Below are positions 23,712 through 36,189 of a DNA stretch of 64,000 bases, in pieces. The position numbers and the translations under genes were made by a program. Under the pieces are notes generated by a model. It was not told where the DNA came from, made no database searches, and worked only from the letters and a program-made list of their open reading frames with translations. Position 1 is the first letter of the stretch. Each line of letters begins with the position of its first letter. This stretch comes from Patiria pectinifera (lineage: Eukaryota; Echinodermata; Asteroidea; Valvatida; Asterinidae), in the NCBI GenBank assembly GCA_029964075.1, contig CM057135.1, positions 1,225,001 to 1,289,000 of the forward strand, given 5' to 3'.

Positions 23712-24895
23712 TAAGATGATTAACTATTCAAAATACCACTTTTTTATTGCTGATATCTAAATTGTGGGAGTTCTTGCCATGATATGAATTTTCAGATGTA
23801 GACATTTCATATTTTACCTACGTGTACTCTGATTGCCATTATTTATCATGTTTAATCTTCTAAATGCTATTTTTTCATGACCGACGTCTAATAAGAGCAA
23901 AAGGAGTGTATTTTAATAATTATTCTACAACATATCATGAGGTCAGACCCCATATAATTTTTTTGCATGTCTTCTGACCTCCATTTTCCTATTTATGCGG
24001 GCAGAGGCCAACGTGAAAGAATATAAGCGACACATCGGACAAGCTAGCATCACTCTCTTACAGTGACCATTGGTCTTCGTAAAAAGGTTTAAAATGTGGC
24101 TATCCAAGTCCAGTTGGATACAGCAGGTTGTAATAAGTACACAAGGCTGCATATTGCTTGACATTGTCCATTACAAAACAGACCCACAGATTTCTATTCC
24201 AATCTCATCATATTGCGTCTGCCAATAACACAAGGAGAACGAGGTCAGAGGTAACCTCAAGATTGTTTGTGGGGTCTGAATTCGTAACATGACTGCAAAC
24301 TAATAGGTGCAATACCGTTCTTTGGCACTATTGACGCTTGGGTCACACAAAATGCCGTTTTGGCGAATAAATATGATAAATAACAGCAACTAAGATATAC
24401 AAAGTTCATTGATCTTTCCAAGGGTATCTATACGTCAAATATGATGTCCCCACATCTAAACAATACTTTTCATGGCTCCAAGAGTCAAGCTTCAGTCTTG
24501 GGTCATGAAAAAAGTTGCATTTACAATTATTAAAATCATATTAATATCCATATATAGCTATTGTTATATAAAGGTCATGACTTCTAGTGGGGGCCAGAGG
24601 TTGAATATGAAATGACCTATAAATGAAAATTCTCTTTATTAAATGAACACCTTTTATTTAGACATATATCGTAAAAAAGATACAGTTTAAAGAATAAATC
24701 TTACAAATAGCTACAAACAGGTTTACAAAGGTCATTGACCTCTAAAGGTCACCAGAGGTCAAATATGAAATGCCTCCATATTTGAAATTTTTTCTTCATG
24801 GCATGAAGAACCAACATGCGAAGTTTCATGCTTTTATCACAATTTGCAGAATATATCAGCATATTAGGGCTATGCCGCACCACTAAGAGTGGCAT

Positions 24896-25395
24896 TTACA
24901 TTCAGTCATGAATGTTATACACTAAAACTGGAGATATACGAATTAAACCAAAGCAAAGAGTAAAGTGAATTTTCATAAATTAAAAACGTTATTGACACTT
25001 TGAGCTATGTTTACAACGAAAACTACAATCAAAACCAAACTGTAAAATGTGCCTTTTTTATGAATGTCATTTGATTGGACACATGTTTGTATTCCCTTTC
25101 AGTGACTAATTTGATAGTTTTTGGAAGAAATCACTTTTCTTTTCTCTAATCCCTGTCGTATCTATTGGGAATTTCACATACGCAACAATTATTGTCAACC
25201 TCTACAAAGATCTACAATTGCAGTCACTGGTATCACTGAAATGTGTTCTTTCCTGGGTACAACTGAGTGTATTTTGTTGTCCGCCTCATCATTGCAATCA
25301 AATGGAAGAACAAAAGAAACAATTTTGTTGATGTTACATGTGTCAAAAACTGAATAAATTGTTGTACACTACCAAAACACACCTTTTCTGTTTTT
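24896..25395. other. Spacer between the inverted-repeat element and Polinton B
   Basis: AT-rich. A plus-strand frame at 25,121-25,357 has ordinary composition and no recognisable motif. No repeat structure seen. Confidence 0.4.
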
Positions 25396-27095
25396 GGTTT
25401 TGTGTTTTTTTAGCTGGCACTGACAGTTGCTCGAGTAATTGGGATAACTCCAACGCACGTTTGTTTTATCATGATGTTCTTTAGCTCGCTCGTTAAATGT
25501 CATGGCTTTTTTTTTAAATAGACAATTCCTCTTGATACACATTTTTACCGTCGCATTTAACTACTACCAACGAGTAACCGCTTGCTTTGTGAATGTTTGT
25601 CTTTTGCGTGTTGTCCTTTTTATCGTGCGAGTTTTTTTTTCTAATATCGATTATAAGTCGGCCTAAACTACCTTTTTGTTTAAACCTGTAGTTTTTAAAT
25701 TGTAATATTGGCACATCGTTTTCGTCTACTATAAACTCACTATTTACATATTTTCGCTTAGCGGTAGGAAATACAATCTTTGACGGATGTGTATCCATGC
25801 CATTACAATCGATTATGTGTCTATCTAATTTTACTTGCGTTCTATAATGACTCAGGCACCTTCGACACAAATATTTCTTACTTGTATCTTTCGGAACGTT
25901 GTGACTCAGTTTCGAAAAATTATTTATCCAGCAGTAGTGATGCTTGTCGCCCTCAGAAAAAAAAAACAGACCGATCGGTCGTGACTCTGCTTTGTAGTTT
26001 TTAGACACGTATAACGGATATATTTCCTCCTCATAACCGTACACGTTTATCGTTAAATTGTTTTGTCTTTCTATTTTTGGTATCTGGTCGATCGGTGTTG
26101 GAAAGTCCACGCCTTTACATTTGAGTCCGTTGTCTTTGGTGTAAATATCAGGTCTGTCTTCATGGAATTTGTATTTAGGTTCGTTTTTTATTTGATTTTT
26201 GACTTTATCCGTCTATAACCCCAGTGCGGCTCCAAACACCATCTCAAACACTCGTCGTCTTTGTTTGTAATGTTTATTATCGCCATTTTCTGTTTGATAC
26301 ATTTTGGTAGGTCTATGTAAGAACTACCCGTCACGGGATTAAACATGTTGATGTACAACGCCATATCTTTTTAAAAACCCAACCCAATCCTTGATTCGTA
26401 TACCTTTCATCCTTTCTAAATAGCTGGTTGATGTCTTCTTTTAAAACCTGTTTTATTTGACTTTGATTTAAAACGACTCTCTGATCGGTAAAATGTGTAG
26501 CTTCGATCGTTTCGATGGTACCCTCCGGCATTGTTTTTCCGTATTATATTTTGATTGCGAGCTCTACTTTTAAACCTCTTAGCTCTCTCAATTCTGACTT
26601 GATTTTATTTACAATTTGATCTTTGTGTGTATCAAAAAATGTGACTAAATCGTTGTTGAAACGTCTAGGAATCAGTTCCCAGTTTCTAAGGTCGTTAAAG
26701 CTCCTCGTCGCTCTAAACTCAGCCTCTTGAAAATCCTCGGGTTGCCTAGAGTTTATGAATCGCCGAGAGTAAATCGTCTACAATCTGTTTGAGCTCATGT
26801 TGTGTCTTCTTCCTCAAGTTTTTAAATTGAGCTTCGTAGTTTTTTTTATCCCGTTGATGTAGACTTTACGCGTAAGAGCAACATTTTGATTGTACGGTAT
26901 ATTATATCGCTGGACGTAATCGCACAGCGTGGCTTTATTCCATCTAGAGAATCCCTTAACGATTGGCCTGATCGTATTCATCATTTATATATATATATCA
27001 ATATATTTTTTTAAATTTTTTTTTAAGAGAGGTCAGACTTTTTGGATTGATAAGCAATCACACTCACCAGCTGGTGAGAGAGAGATATTGACATT
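25396..27095. mobile_element. Polinton copy B, polymerase fragment plus inner terminal sequence
   Basis: It aligns throughout with copy A 16,530-18,320 and, inversely, with copy C 40,420-43,200, carrying only the N-terminal half of DNA polymerase B and the start of the terminal segment. The left junction is near 25,396; the right similarity fades at about 27,095, after GAGAGAGAGA. Same orientation as copy A. It lies 7 kb from A, so it may be a broken-off duplicate rather than a separate insertion. Confidence 0.8.
25514..26984 (-). pseudogene. DNA polymerase B N-terminal half, copy B
   Basis: The start codon lies at 26,984-26,982 in the same ATATATAAATGATG-like context as copies A and C. Surviving blocks include RVVLNQSQIKQVLKEDINQL, FPTPIDQIPKIERQNNLTIN, HHYCWINNFSKLSHNV and CRRCLSHYRTQ (zinc-binding-like). 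At the place where copy A has the exonuclease I motif, copy B reads a different frame (about 25,650-25,690), so the motif is destroyed. Other breaks are near 26,720, 26,540, 26,350 and 26,200. No polymerase palm is present. Confidence 0.8.
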
Positions 27096-29333
27096 TTGGC
27101 GCTCCATACCTTTTTGCTCATTTTATACTATCCATACCATCGGTGCTCCATACATGACACGGTCACATCACACAAAAGACTTGCGACTCCGTTCTACTTC
27201 ATCATTCATGACTGTGCACTGTTAAAAAAATTTTTTAAAGAGGTTAGACCAATTATTTTATAAATGATTAGACAAAGACAATTCGGGTCAAGGCAAATGT
27301 AGACTCGCGCACCAGTTGCTGTGAGTCTGTGTTGCGATCTATCAGAGATTAAGCGTCTGGTCTGGTGCCTAGACTGATATATATTTTTAGGGGAGATAAT
27401 GGGGTTTGGTCTGGTACCCGCCTCCTACTACTAGTTACTATCCGTTCGCCTGTTTCTACATATCCTGGACCCGGAGGGTGTCACCATTCGGCTTGCCCGA
27501 CGCTTGTATCAAGGACAGCACAGAGAGCTCCACGCTGCATGCAGGAGGTTTCTGGTATGTCAATAACCTTTCTTTTTGATTGTGTGCTCTGAACAAAGTG
27601 TTATAGTCATCAGGGATATTGTTAGAGTTGCGTAGACAAATGATGTTGAAAATTCTCGCAATAATTGTATTAGGCATTGTCGATTATTGTTATTGTTTAC
27701 AAATATTCCTAAATTTCACGAGAGTGCTGTACGTGCCATGCCCTGTATACGAGGAGATATACATGGATAATGGCGTCAGTATATGTTGTTAATGTTATAT
27801 CTTTCTATAATGCTTATAAAGAGCCATGTTACATTACATGAATTTTGTCTAATCCTTAAAGAAAGGCAATTTTACAAGCGGCTCGTAACATACTTTCAAT
27901 AGTGGCGCTGTTCAAATCCGACGATTATTAACACCAGATCACAGAATAGTCATAAACCAACCAAGCTGGCTCTGTCTGTGTTATGTGCAATGGCGAACGT
28001 TATTACCAGTAAAACATTTTGGGTGTCCGAAGCGGGTTGTGGGGGGGTTCGAATTTTTTTCAGGAATTTCTATGGGATTTTTTTTTGACAGATCGGGGGC
28101 GGATCCAAGCCAGTAAACCACTGTTTTATTGCAGTGTCTCAATCTTGGTTTCGAGCCAAATTAGGTTCGTTGTGCGAAAACAATGATTATTCAGTCAACC
28201 ATGATTTGATGTCAAAAAATTAGATATTATACCATGAAAAAGAGGAGAGTGTGGCTTTAAAATTAAACTAGGCACACTGGTGTAACTTACACGATCTTCA
28301 CAAAATCAGAAATGATCTATTGGATGCGGTTGTTGGGTTGTTTTTTTTATAGACCTACGCACTGTAAAACAACCACTGTGCGAATTTCTGAAATTTTATA
28401 AAATCTGATGTTTGAGACAATTCTGTGTCCATTGTGTTATGGCCACACAATTCTCAACATACATTTTGTAGTCTTCAATATCCCCTATTTTGCACCAATT
28501 TCAATGTTTAAAATGATTTTAACAAGTACTTTAATACAGGACAAAGAAAAAACCAAGTAGATATTTTTGCAGTGGATATTTTTTTACCTGTCAAACGTCT
28601 GTGTGTGTTAAGGCCACAAAGGAAGGGTAAACTTCAGGCTTACGTACCCAACCATTGCCATTCATTAATTAGTGGTAGGCCCTACTGTTCCTTGCTGGTA
28701 TTGGGCATTCATTCCGTAATAGAATACCCTCAGGCGATTGAATCTTGAGAATAAATCACCAACTACAACCCAAAGGGAAACTGACTGTAGGTAATTTTAA
28801 ATCAATGTAAGATTGAACAAAGAATTTTGTGAGCGGGATTTGAACCTGCAACTTCCAGAGTACGTACCAGTGCTATACCAACTGAGTTATCACGCCCTTT
28901 GCGATATCCCATGTAATTAATATCTTTGTTCGACGTGCACTAGTCAGAACACATAAACGCGTATGTGCCACGTGGCGAGGAAGGTATTTCAGAAAGCTGA
29001 AATCCTGCGGCAGACTATAACGGTATATGCAGCCCACACATGTTTTTCTGATGAGGATGGCCTGTAATGTTCCTATATGATTCAAAATAACGTAATTGTA
29101 ATTTTGAAGCCATTTTATTTAGGGCATTTGTGATTACGAAAACGTAAACATTACCCAATTCCCGGTTGACAATATGTCGAGTTGATTATGATTTTTTATT
29201 ATAGTAATAAGGGGATTTCAGCATCTAATGGATAAGCCAAATTACCATTTGGTGGCAAATTCTATCCGTGGCAAATTCTATTACAACCATTCACTCAAAC
29301 GAAAAAACAAATAGGTACATCTGAACTGTATCA
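27096..29333. other. Long non-genic stretch with a tRNA-like SINE
   Basis: No supportable gene. It holds a tRNA-derived element at 28,829-28,895 and T-runs. Frames at 27,365-27,677 on either strand have no recognisable content. Confidence 0.45.
28829..28895 (-). repeat. tRNA-derived SINE head
   Basis: On the minus strand GCGTGATAACTCAGTTGGTA gives a good polymerase III A box (AACTCAGTTGG), and GGTTCAAATCC a perfect B box 30 bases later. Acceptor and anticodon stems pair poorly and the anticodon cannot be assigned safely, so this is a SINE or decayed tRNA copy rather than a working tRNA gene. Confidence 0.6.
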
Positions 29334-31457
29334 TTGTCTCATGCTTTGCTACCGGTTCTACTTGCAGGTTCCGATATGGAGTCCAGCAAATCTCACTCGG
29401 AGGATGATCGTCCCACCAATATTCCATCCATTAAGGACCTTGACCGACGAGGTAGCAAGCTGCCAGTGGCACTTGCTGGGAAGAAAAAGCAACTGTACAA
29501 ACGCATCAAGAGGAAGATGAAAATGATAGACTCCGACTCTGAAGGAAAACAGTCTGATTCCGACATGAAGACCAAGAAACCAAAGCTCAGTACACACAAA
29601 GGCAGCAAGAATGCCAGGAACCCTTCACGCAAAAGTCGAAGTCAGCTGGGTCCATAATGGAAGGTCCATGAGAGCTCGAACAGGAGGCGGTACCCGCAAG
29701 TTAACGGTTCCAAACCGAGCAACCTCTGAGGAAGTGATTATGAGGCCAAAAAGTACTTCTTTCCTGACGGGAGATCGGCCAGATGGATTGAGGCCGAGCA
29801 TTGCACATTCAAACTCAGAGATTTCTCCCACAATCATATTGCTGAACACGAAACAGTGGCCGATGTCCACGAAAGAGTGATGCCGCTTGGAATTCTGAGA
29901 TTCCATGTTTACACAACCACGCCCACCATGCCAAGCGCAGGTTTTAAGAGGTCACCAATAGACGAATCAGGTGGAAGTGTACCAGCAGATCAGAGTGTTC
30001 AAGACACCACGGACACCATTGGGCCAAGACAATTAACCTCAAAGTCTGGCACGAAACCGTCCCCCACTCTGCTTGTTACAAATTCTCCTCTTGTCGGAAA
30101 TCCTTCAACCAGTCAGCCTGGGGCAGCAGTGACAATGCTATCATCGAAGATGCCACATACTACGTACTTGATGTCACTGACAATGATAATGCACGCTTCA
30201 TTGTGCAAGGAGATCCAGATAAGGGTTGCAGGATGTCTGACACTCTACGCTCAGATATCTTTGCTTTCATTGATGAGAATGATACACAAAGAGACGTGAA
30301 TGTGTCGCCAGTTGCTTAGCCAGCTCAGTCAGCAAACCTTTGGCAATTCTCTACTGAACCATCCACTTAAAGCACTCCCCCACTGCAATCACCCATGCCC
30401 CCACCATGATCGTCAACCCCACCGCCTGAACAGGTCAATCCAACTATGCAGCGGGATGATGCTCATTACCAGCGTATAAATCTACATCGGGCAAATATTT
30501 CACAGGAGATGGTTGCCATTTTCAAGGACCCTAACATTGTGAACACTAATATCAAATTCCACTTTATTGATGAAACTGGCGCCGATGCCAAAGGTGTGAG
30601 GGAGGCGTATTCAGCGTTTTGGAGGGAGTTTTTTCTTGAAATCGGCATGTGGAGAAAGCGAAAGGGTTCCTGTCATCTTCCCCGAATATGGGATGGATGA
30701 GTGGCAGGCAGTGGGAAGAATCCTTCTAAAGGGGTACTTGGACACCGGAGTCTTTCCTCTACAGCTGTCCGACGCTTTTACCGTCGCAACCATACATGGT
30801 GAAGGCGAGGTGACACCCGAAATACTGCTCGATTCGTTCCAGATGTACCCCAGCGAAGCGGACAGGGAGGTTATCGATTCAGCGTTGCGTTGGGAGCCTA
30901 TGGATGATGACTCAAAGGACGACTTTCTGGACTTGTTGGCCAGGGTAGACTGCCACACAATTACAGATGAAACCAGCGTCAGACCAGCCATCCTGAGTAT
31001 TGCCCATAAGGTACTCATCCAGGAGCCTAAGTACGCAGAAGACGCAATAGGCAGCACCGCAAGAGATGGCCTTTGTCTGCTCCTCCAAGACACTGATGCC
31101 ATTCGGAGCATGTACGAGTCAAAGAGGCCAACTGCCAGAAAGGTCATAAAGCTTCTGGAGTCAGAGCCTCAGGACAAAGACCAGAGTTCTTCACTGACGT
31201 TCCTGAAACAATTCATCAAAGGCGTTGATGACAACATCCTCCGAACATTTCTCAGACACTTCACTGGCGCAGAGGTCCTATGCACTCCGGCAATCAAGGT
31301 CTCATTCAACAAGATGAGGGGATTCGGGAGAGCACCACAGGCTCACACTGGCGGGCCCTTGATAGAGCTTCCGTCCACATACAGTTCCTACACTGATCTT
31401 GGAGGAGAGTTCGTGTCTATTCTGGAATCAAATTACCTGAACATGGATATCATCTAA
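29334..31457 (+). pseudogene. HECT-domain ubiquitin ligase-like gene, frameshifted, catalytic Cys replaced
   Basis: Blocks in order: a Ser/Lys-rich N-terminus (from about 29,375; a TACTTGCAG acceptor-like site precedes it), a small conserved domain with VSWVHNGRSMRARTGGGTRK (29,640-29,910), an acidic low-complexity linker, then a HECT domain. The HECT part begins about 30,480 (FKDPNIVNTNIKFHFIDETG) and ends 31,457. The final signature, normally with a cysteine after HT, reads APQAHTGGPLIELPSTYSSY: the codon at 31,350-31,352 is GGC. The frame shifts near 29,735, 30,150 and 30,645, with a stop at about 30,319. The last 273 codons are uninterrupted. HECT enzymes transfer ubiquitin through a thioester on that cysteine, so activity is not expected. 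It is either a pseudogene or a degenerate family member with sequence errors. Confidence 0.75.
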
Positions 31458-31794
31458 TTGAGTTCAAAGTTAGCCAAAGAGAAAAATATCAGCTGCTGTT
31501 TACGCTTTAAGTTTTGAGTTCATATGAAAGATTGCTCTACATAATGATGGAGGCACTCGTTCAGTAGTGTTGATATTTTCTGTTTAAAATCGACTCTGGA
31601 TTTTATCGCGGTCATTGGTTCTTCACCGAGAAGGTACGACCAACGCAAAGACCTTGTTCTTGACGCCCTCGCCCTCGTCGGTAGCACGCATAGTTTTAAA
31701 CATAAACGTGATTTGCAAACATTCTCATTTTAAAGTCATTGATTTAAAGGTTTTAAGTTTTACATAAAGCGATTTTGTAACACTAAATAATATA
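31458..31794. other. Spacer
   Basis: No gene or repeat seen; ends at the TA target of the mariner element. Confidence 0.4.
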
Positions 31795-33941
31795 CAGGGT
31801 GTATCAAAAAAAAGTAGACTGTCCGAAAAGTACCCACCAAATTTACAATTGAACACTTTCATGAAATGTTTTCGTTTGCATATGTTGGTATGGACATCCT
31901 GCTTCGGTCCATACCAAAATTAATTGCATAATTTCATGCATGGCTGAACACAGGCCCGTTTTCCGGTTTGCAATAAGATATCCTTCCTCCAAAACAATTA
32001 AAGATTAAAATTGGATGAAAAGTATTAAACTGTAATGCAAAATGTGAATTTTTGTTTTTCTACGCCGCGATACTTCAAATTAACCCTTGGTTTGCTGCTT
32101 TTGCACTGGGGCAATGGATAGCCTTTCATGTGCTTGTAATCAAACATGCCATGTTTTTACACCTGATCACTTGTACGAGGTCTGACATTGGGGTCAGATT
32201 GATTGTGTAACCAACTCAACACAGGCCTACAATGAAAGTGATCACCACAAATTCTTTGCACCTGAATAAAAGTGATTGTGATGTCAGGGTAATTACAGCA
32301 AAGGCTTAATCCTGTGTTGAGTTATTACGTAACTCCTTTCATTCAGCTGTGGATAAAAATTGGGTAAGGCCATTGGCTTCACTCATTTGCAAGATGGTTC
32401 GTCCACAGTTTACACCACAACAACGTGCATTCATGGTGAACGAATACCGTGCTACCAAAAGTGTGGCAGAAGTTTTTCGGCGTTTTCGCCGGCGATTTCA
32501 AAATGTTCGGTGTCCTTCGCGAGCAACTGTCTTTAAAAATGTAAACAAGTACAAGGCGACAGGAACAAGTCGTAACTTGAATAAGGAGGCATCCGGGAGA
32601 CGAAGAACAGGACGTTCTGCAGAGAATATCGAGGCGGTTCGGAACGTGCTTAACCAAACAGCAGGTGGGAGAATCAGTTCTCGCAGGAACGGACTTGGGT
32701 TACCGTCCGCAACTTTCAACCGGATCACACGCTCAGATCTACGCTATAATCCTTATGAGATGATAAGACGCCACGGACTTTTACCAGGAGATCTACCACG
32801 ACGACGACATTTTTGTGAATGGCTTCTGCAACAACGTGCCAACTTTTTGGAAGACCTTGTAATCGGTGACGAGTCGGGATTCGCTCTGAACGGAATGGTG
32901 AATACTCACAACATCCGTGAGTACCAGCCACGTGGACAACGCCCACTCAATTTTGACTACCAGCGAAGGGATGATCGCCACAAGGTGACCGTCTGGATTG
33001 GTCTTGTGGGAAATGGTTCAATTGTTGGACCGTATTTTTTCGCAATAACATCAACGGTGACGATTATCTCCGAATGTTGAATGAGCATGTCGTTCGTTCT
33101 CTCAGAGGAATGCCGCGTTTTCGTCTTCAAGGAAATGGTCGGTTGGCACGTGCCTGGTGGGCCCAAGATGGCGCTCCCCCACACCGGAGGAGAACTGTAA
33201 CGGATCGGCTAACGGAGCTTTTTGGTGACCGTGTTATTGCTTTGAACGGCCCAGTGGAATGGCCCCCGAGGTCACCTGATCTGACACCACTTGACTTTTT
33301 TCTTTGGGGCCATCTCAAATCATAAGTGTATGTGACACCACAACGTGACCTCGAGGACATTGAACAGCGAATCAGAGCCGAAGTGAACATCCTCCGGAGG
33401 GACAGAGGAATAATCAGGCGAGCAGTGCAGGACATTCGAAGGAGAGCGCAAGTGTGCATCCAAAGAAATGGAGGTCACGTCGAGGACTAAGTTGACGAAA
33501 AACAGGGTATTAAAATGATTAAATGTGACTTGCTCCTCAAAATGTCATCTCCTAAGGATGCGGGTGGGTAGTGATCACTTGTAAACCACCGTGTGGCCCT
33601 CCGACTCATTCCCAAACATCCATTGCCCCAGTGCAAAAAGTAGCAAACAAAGGGTTAATTTGAGTATCGCGGCGGAGAAAAACAAAAATTCACATTTTGC
33701 ATTACAGTTTAAGACTTTTCATCCAATTTTAATCTTTAATTTTTTTGGAGGAAGGACATTTATTGCAAACCGGAAAACGGGCCTGTGTTCGGCCATGCAT
33801 GAAATTATGCAATTAATTTTGGTATGGACCGAAGCAGGATGTCCATATCAACATATGTAAACAAAGACATTTCATGAAAATGTTCAGTTGTAAATTTGGT
33901 GGGTACTTTTCGGAGAGTCTACTTTTTTTTGATACACCATG
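31795..33941. mobile_element. Tc1/mariner element with long terminal inverted repeats
   Basis: TA duplications lie at 31,793-31,794 and 33,942-33,943. The terminal repeats run from 31,795 to about 32,118 and from about 33,619 to 33,941, roughly 324 bp each. They start CAGGGTGTATCAAAAAAAAG and, inversely, CATGGTGTATCAAAAAAAAG. Both carry the words GGTATGGAC and GCATGCATGAAATTATGC-like sequence. Between them is one transposase gene with two lesions. The element is 2,147 bp. Confidence 0.9.
32394..33490 (+). pseudogene. Tc1/mariner transposase, DD41D spacing
   Basis: Starts MVRPQFTPQQRAFMVNEYRA (an in-frame upstream ATG at 32,349 is less family-like). An N-terminal helix-turn-helix region is followed by the first catalytic Asp in VIGDESGF (codon 32,868-32,870), the second in WWAQDGAPPH (33,167-33,169) and the third in PDLTPLDFFLWG (33,293-33,295). 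There are 41 residues between the second and third. A frameshift lies at about 33,040. A stop TAA at 33,323-33,325 precedes a further coding stretch to 33,490. Apart from these the gene is well preserved. The family cuts and pastes DNA at TA sites. Confidence 0.85.
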
Positions 33942-34475
33942 TAGTGCACATTTAGTTATCCATGTGTTCCTTAATTGATCTATGTTTATCAATACGTCAT
34001 GGTAACCAAGGACTAGGTTACTTTATCAGATTTGCAGTGATAGTTTCCATGACAAAGAATCTGGGATAATTTAGGTTTTGATAACTGATAACGGCTAAGT
34101 CTATTTGTTTGGTAGTTCATGTAGTTTTAGGCGTTTCTGGGATTAACTTACCCCATTTATTATCGCAGTTCTTAGTGAGGGCGTTGCCTATAGTTGCCTA
34201 CAGGGGTAGCCCTTCCTAGTGCACTCCTCGGCGCAGGCATCGAAAGTATGTTGTGGGATGTCTCTCACCTTGTCCCTACGCCCTACCCCTTAGGGGTATG
34301 GTAGAGGATAAAAGGCTTTCCACAGGGACGGTTCATGTTCCGGTAAGGCCTAATACAATGCATGTTCCATATGTTTACAGTTTCGTCTAAACTGGCCCGC
34401 AAGAAGTGACTAAAGACGTTTATCATATTATTGGTAAAACTAGAGCTAGCATCAATAATAGCATATTTCGGGGTT
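33942..34475. other. Spacer
   Basis: No gene seen. Short pyrimidine/purine words around 34,200-34,330 only. Confidence 0.4.
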
Positions 34476-35000
34476 GATAGTCACTCGCCGCGGCCAGATA
34501 GTCACTCGCCGCGGCCAGATAGTCACTCGCCGCGGCCAGATAGTCACTCGCCGCGGCCAGATAGTCACTCGCCGCGGCCAGATAGTCACTCGCCGCGGCC
34601 AGATAGTCACTCGCCGCGGCCAGATAGTCACTCGCCGCGGCCAGATAGTCACTCGCCGCGGCCAGATAGTCACTCGCCGCGGCCAGATAGTCACTCGCCG
34701 CGGCCAGATAGTCACTCGCCGCGGCCAGATAGTCACTCGCCGCGGCCAGATAGTCACTAGCCGCGGCCAGATAGTCACTCGCCGCGGCCAGATAGTCACT
34801 CGCCGCGGCCAGATAGTCACTCGCCGCGGCCAGATAGTCACTCGCCGCGGCCAGATAGTCACTCGCCGCGGCCAGATAGTCACTCGCCGCGGCCAGATAG
34901 TCACTCGCCGCGGCCAGATAGTCACTCGCCGCGGCCAGATAGTCACTCGCCGCGGCCAGATAGTCACTCGCCGCGGCCAGATAGTCACTCGCCGCGGCCA
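34476..35000 (+). repeat. Minisatellite, 25 x 21 bp
   Basis: The unit GATAGTCACTCGCCGCGGCC plus a final A (21 bp) is repeated exactly 25 times. I saw one variant base, A for C at 34,759. Because 21 is a multiple of three and the unit has no stop in several frames, it produces long open frames on both strands (heptads DSHSPRP, IVTRRGQ and, inversely, VTIWPRR). These are not evidence of a gene. It is CpG-rich in an AT-rich region, and each unit has the palindrome CCGCGG. Confidence 0.95.
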
Positions 35001-36189
35001 GATATTAAATACATTTTTCTTACTTTTTTTGGCCCTTCTACGCTTCCGTAGAATTCCACACGCCGTGCTTCGTAATTAATCTATCATAAATTACCAATTT
35101 CGCAACTTAAGTTGCTTCTGGAATACGAAATAGATATATTAGCAGCTCTTAGATAAAACTTCATTTGCATTTAGTCAGAGGGCGAACATTACATTCTTCA
35201 GTGTTTCACGGAAACCACAAATAGACATGTACCTTTTCATGTTTCTCACTGGACGTGTACCACAATCTGTTCTATACTTATGACCGAAGATCCTTCTCTG
35301 TGCTTATCGGCTATACTTTCCTCGGTGAATATTGCTATATAAGTAATAAATGTTGCAATGTCACACTACTCATTAGCCAGCTCGTTGGATCCGAGAAACT
35401 GCAAACATTTATGGCCAGTGTTATGATGTGTAGTAACGACGAAGTTTCAAGGGGGTATTTCTCACACAGGTTTTAAATAATGCTTGGAGTTAAGGGTTCT
35501 TTGCGTTACTGTGCTTTGCTCAGTGTTCTCTTTGATGCTTCCAGCAATGATTTCAGTAATTTGTTTTCAGTTGGGGACAACAATGATGCTGCTCGATGTG
35601 CCCACGCTATGCTGTAGAATGCAGTTGTAACAGGAGCCGGCGTGTTGCATGTCGGCTTGGTAATATCTTGGTCCTGTCCGCCTGAACCATCGGTGAAAGC
35701 CGTTAACATAATGTGTTGTTGTTGTCAATTGTGGTTGAGTCCTAGGGCACCTCCGGTAGTGTATCAAAAAGTTTAGTTTTGTCAGTAATCTTGCCCGCTT
35801 TTCGCCATGGCTTCTGGCGAAAAATAAGTACAACGCGCATCAATATATTATTTTTTTTATCGAAATTAGAGGGGCCTGAAATAATATTCGAGACTTCCTC
35901 AGGGTCAGGGTCTGCAGAGAGTGGAAAATCTCCTGGAACATGACACAAGTCACTCCAGCCTCGAATGAAAGGGTAGAACACTTGGTATCGCTGTCCGATG
36001 AACCCTTGCCGTGTGGCGCCGAGGCCGGAAGCCGTCGGCACAGCGCACAAGCGTCGACGATATCTCGGTTCGAACCCTCATCTGTGTTACCGTTACTTCG
36101 AAGGGTTCCCCGAGCATGCATCCACAGAGTGTTGGGAATCGTCCAGGTCGCAACTCTCCTCCAGCAGCATGTTGTCTCTATATGCTTTA
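35001..36189. other. Non-genic stretch
   Basis: No supportable gene. Minus-strand frames at 35,506-36,121 have mixed composition without recognisable domains. They may contain an exon of the gene whose pieces lie at 36,886 and 38,204, but I cannot show it. Confidence 0.35.

Larger units (their letters stand above)
22160..24895. mobile_element. Inverted-repeat element, non-autonomous, split by a younger insertion
   Basis: The left arm from about 22,165 reads AGTGGTGCGGCATAG, then TGTGATAAAAGCATGA and GGCATG. The right arm, read inversely from about 24,890, gives AGTGGTGCGGCATAG, TGTGATAAAAGCATGA and CGCATG. Both arms continue with GAGGCATTTCATAT and several GGTCAATGACCTTTG words, so the arms are some hundreds of bases long but diverged. 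No transposase. Without the 1,038-bp insertion at 22,674 the element would be about 1.7 kb. Exact ends and the target duplication are not clear. Confidence 0.6.

Noticed and set aside
34431..35079. Long open frames on both strands over the 21-bp repeat
   Set aside because: They arise because the unit is a multiple of three and lacks stops; there is no start or flanking coding sequence to support a protein.
36040..36090. tRNA-like B box GGTTCGAACCC near 36,070
   Set aside because: No matching A box or foldable cloverleaf upstream; probably chance.
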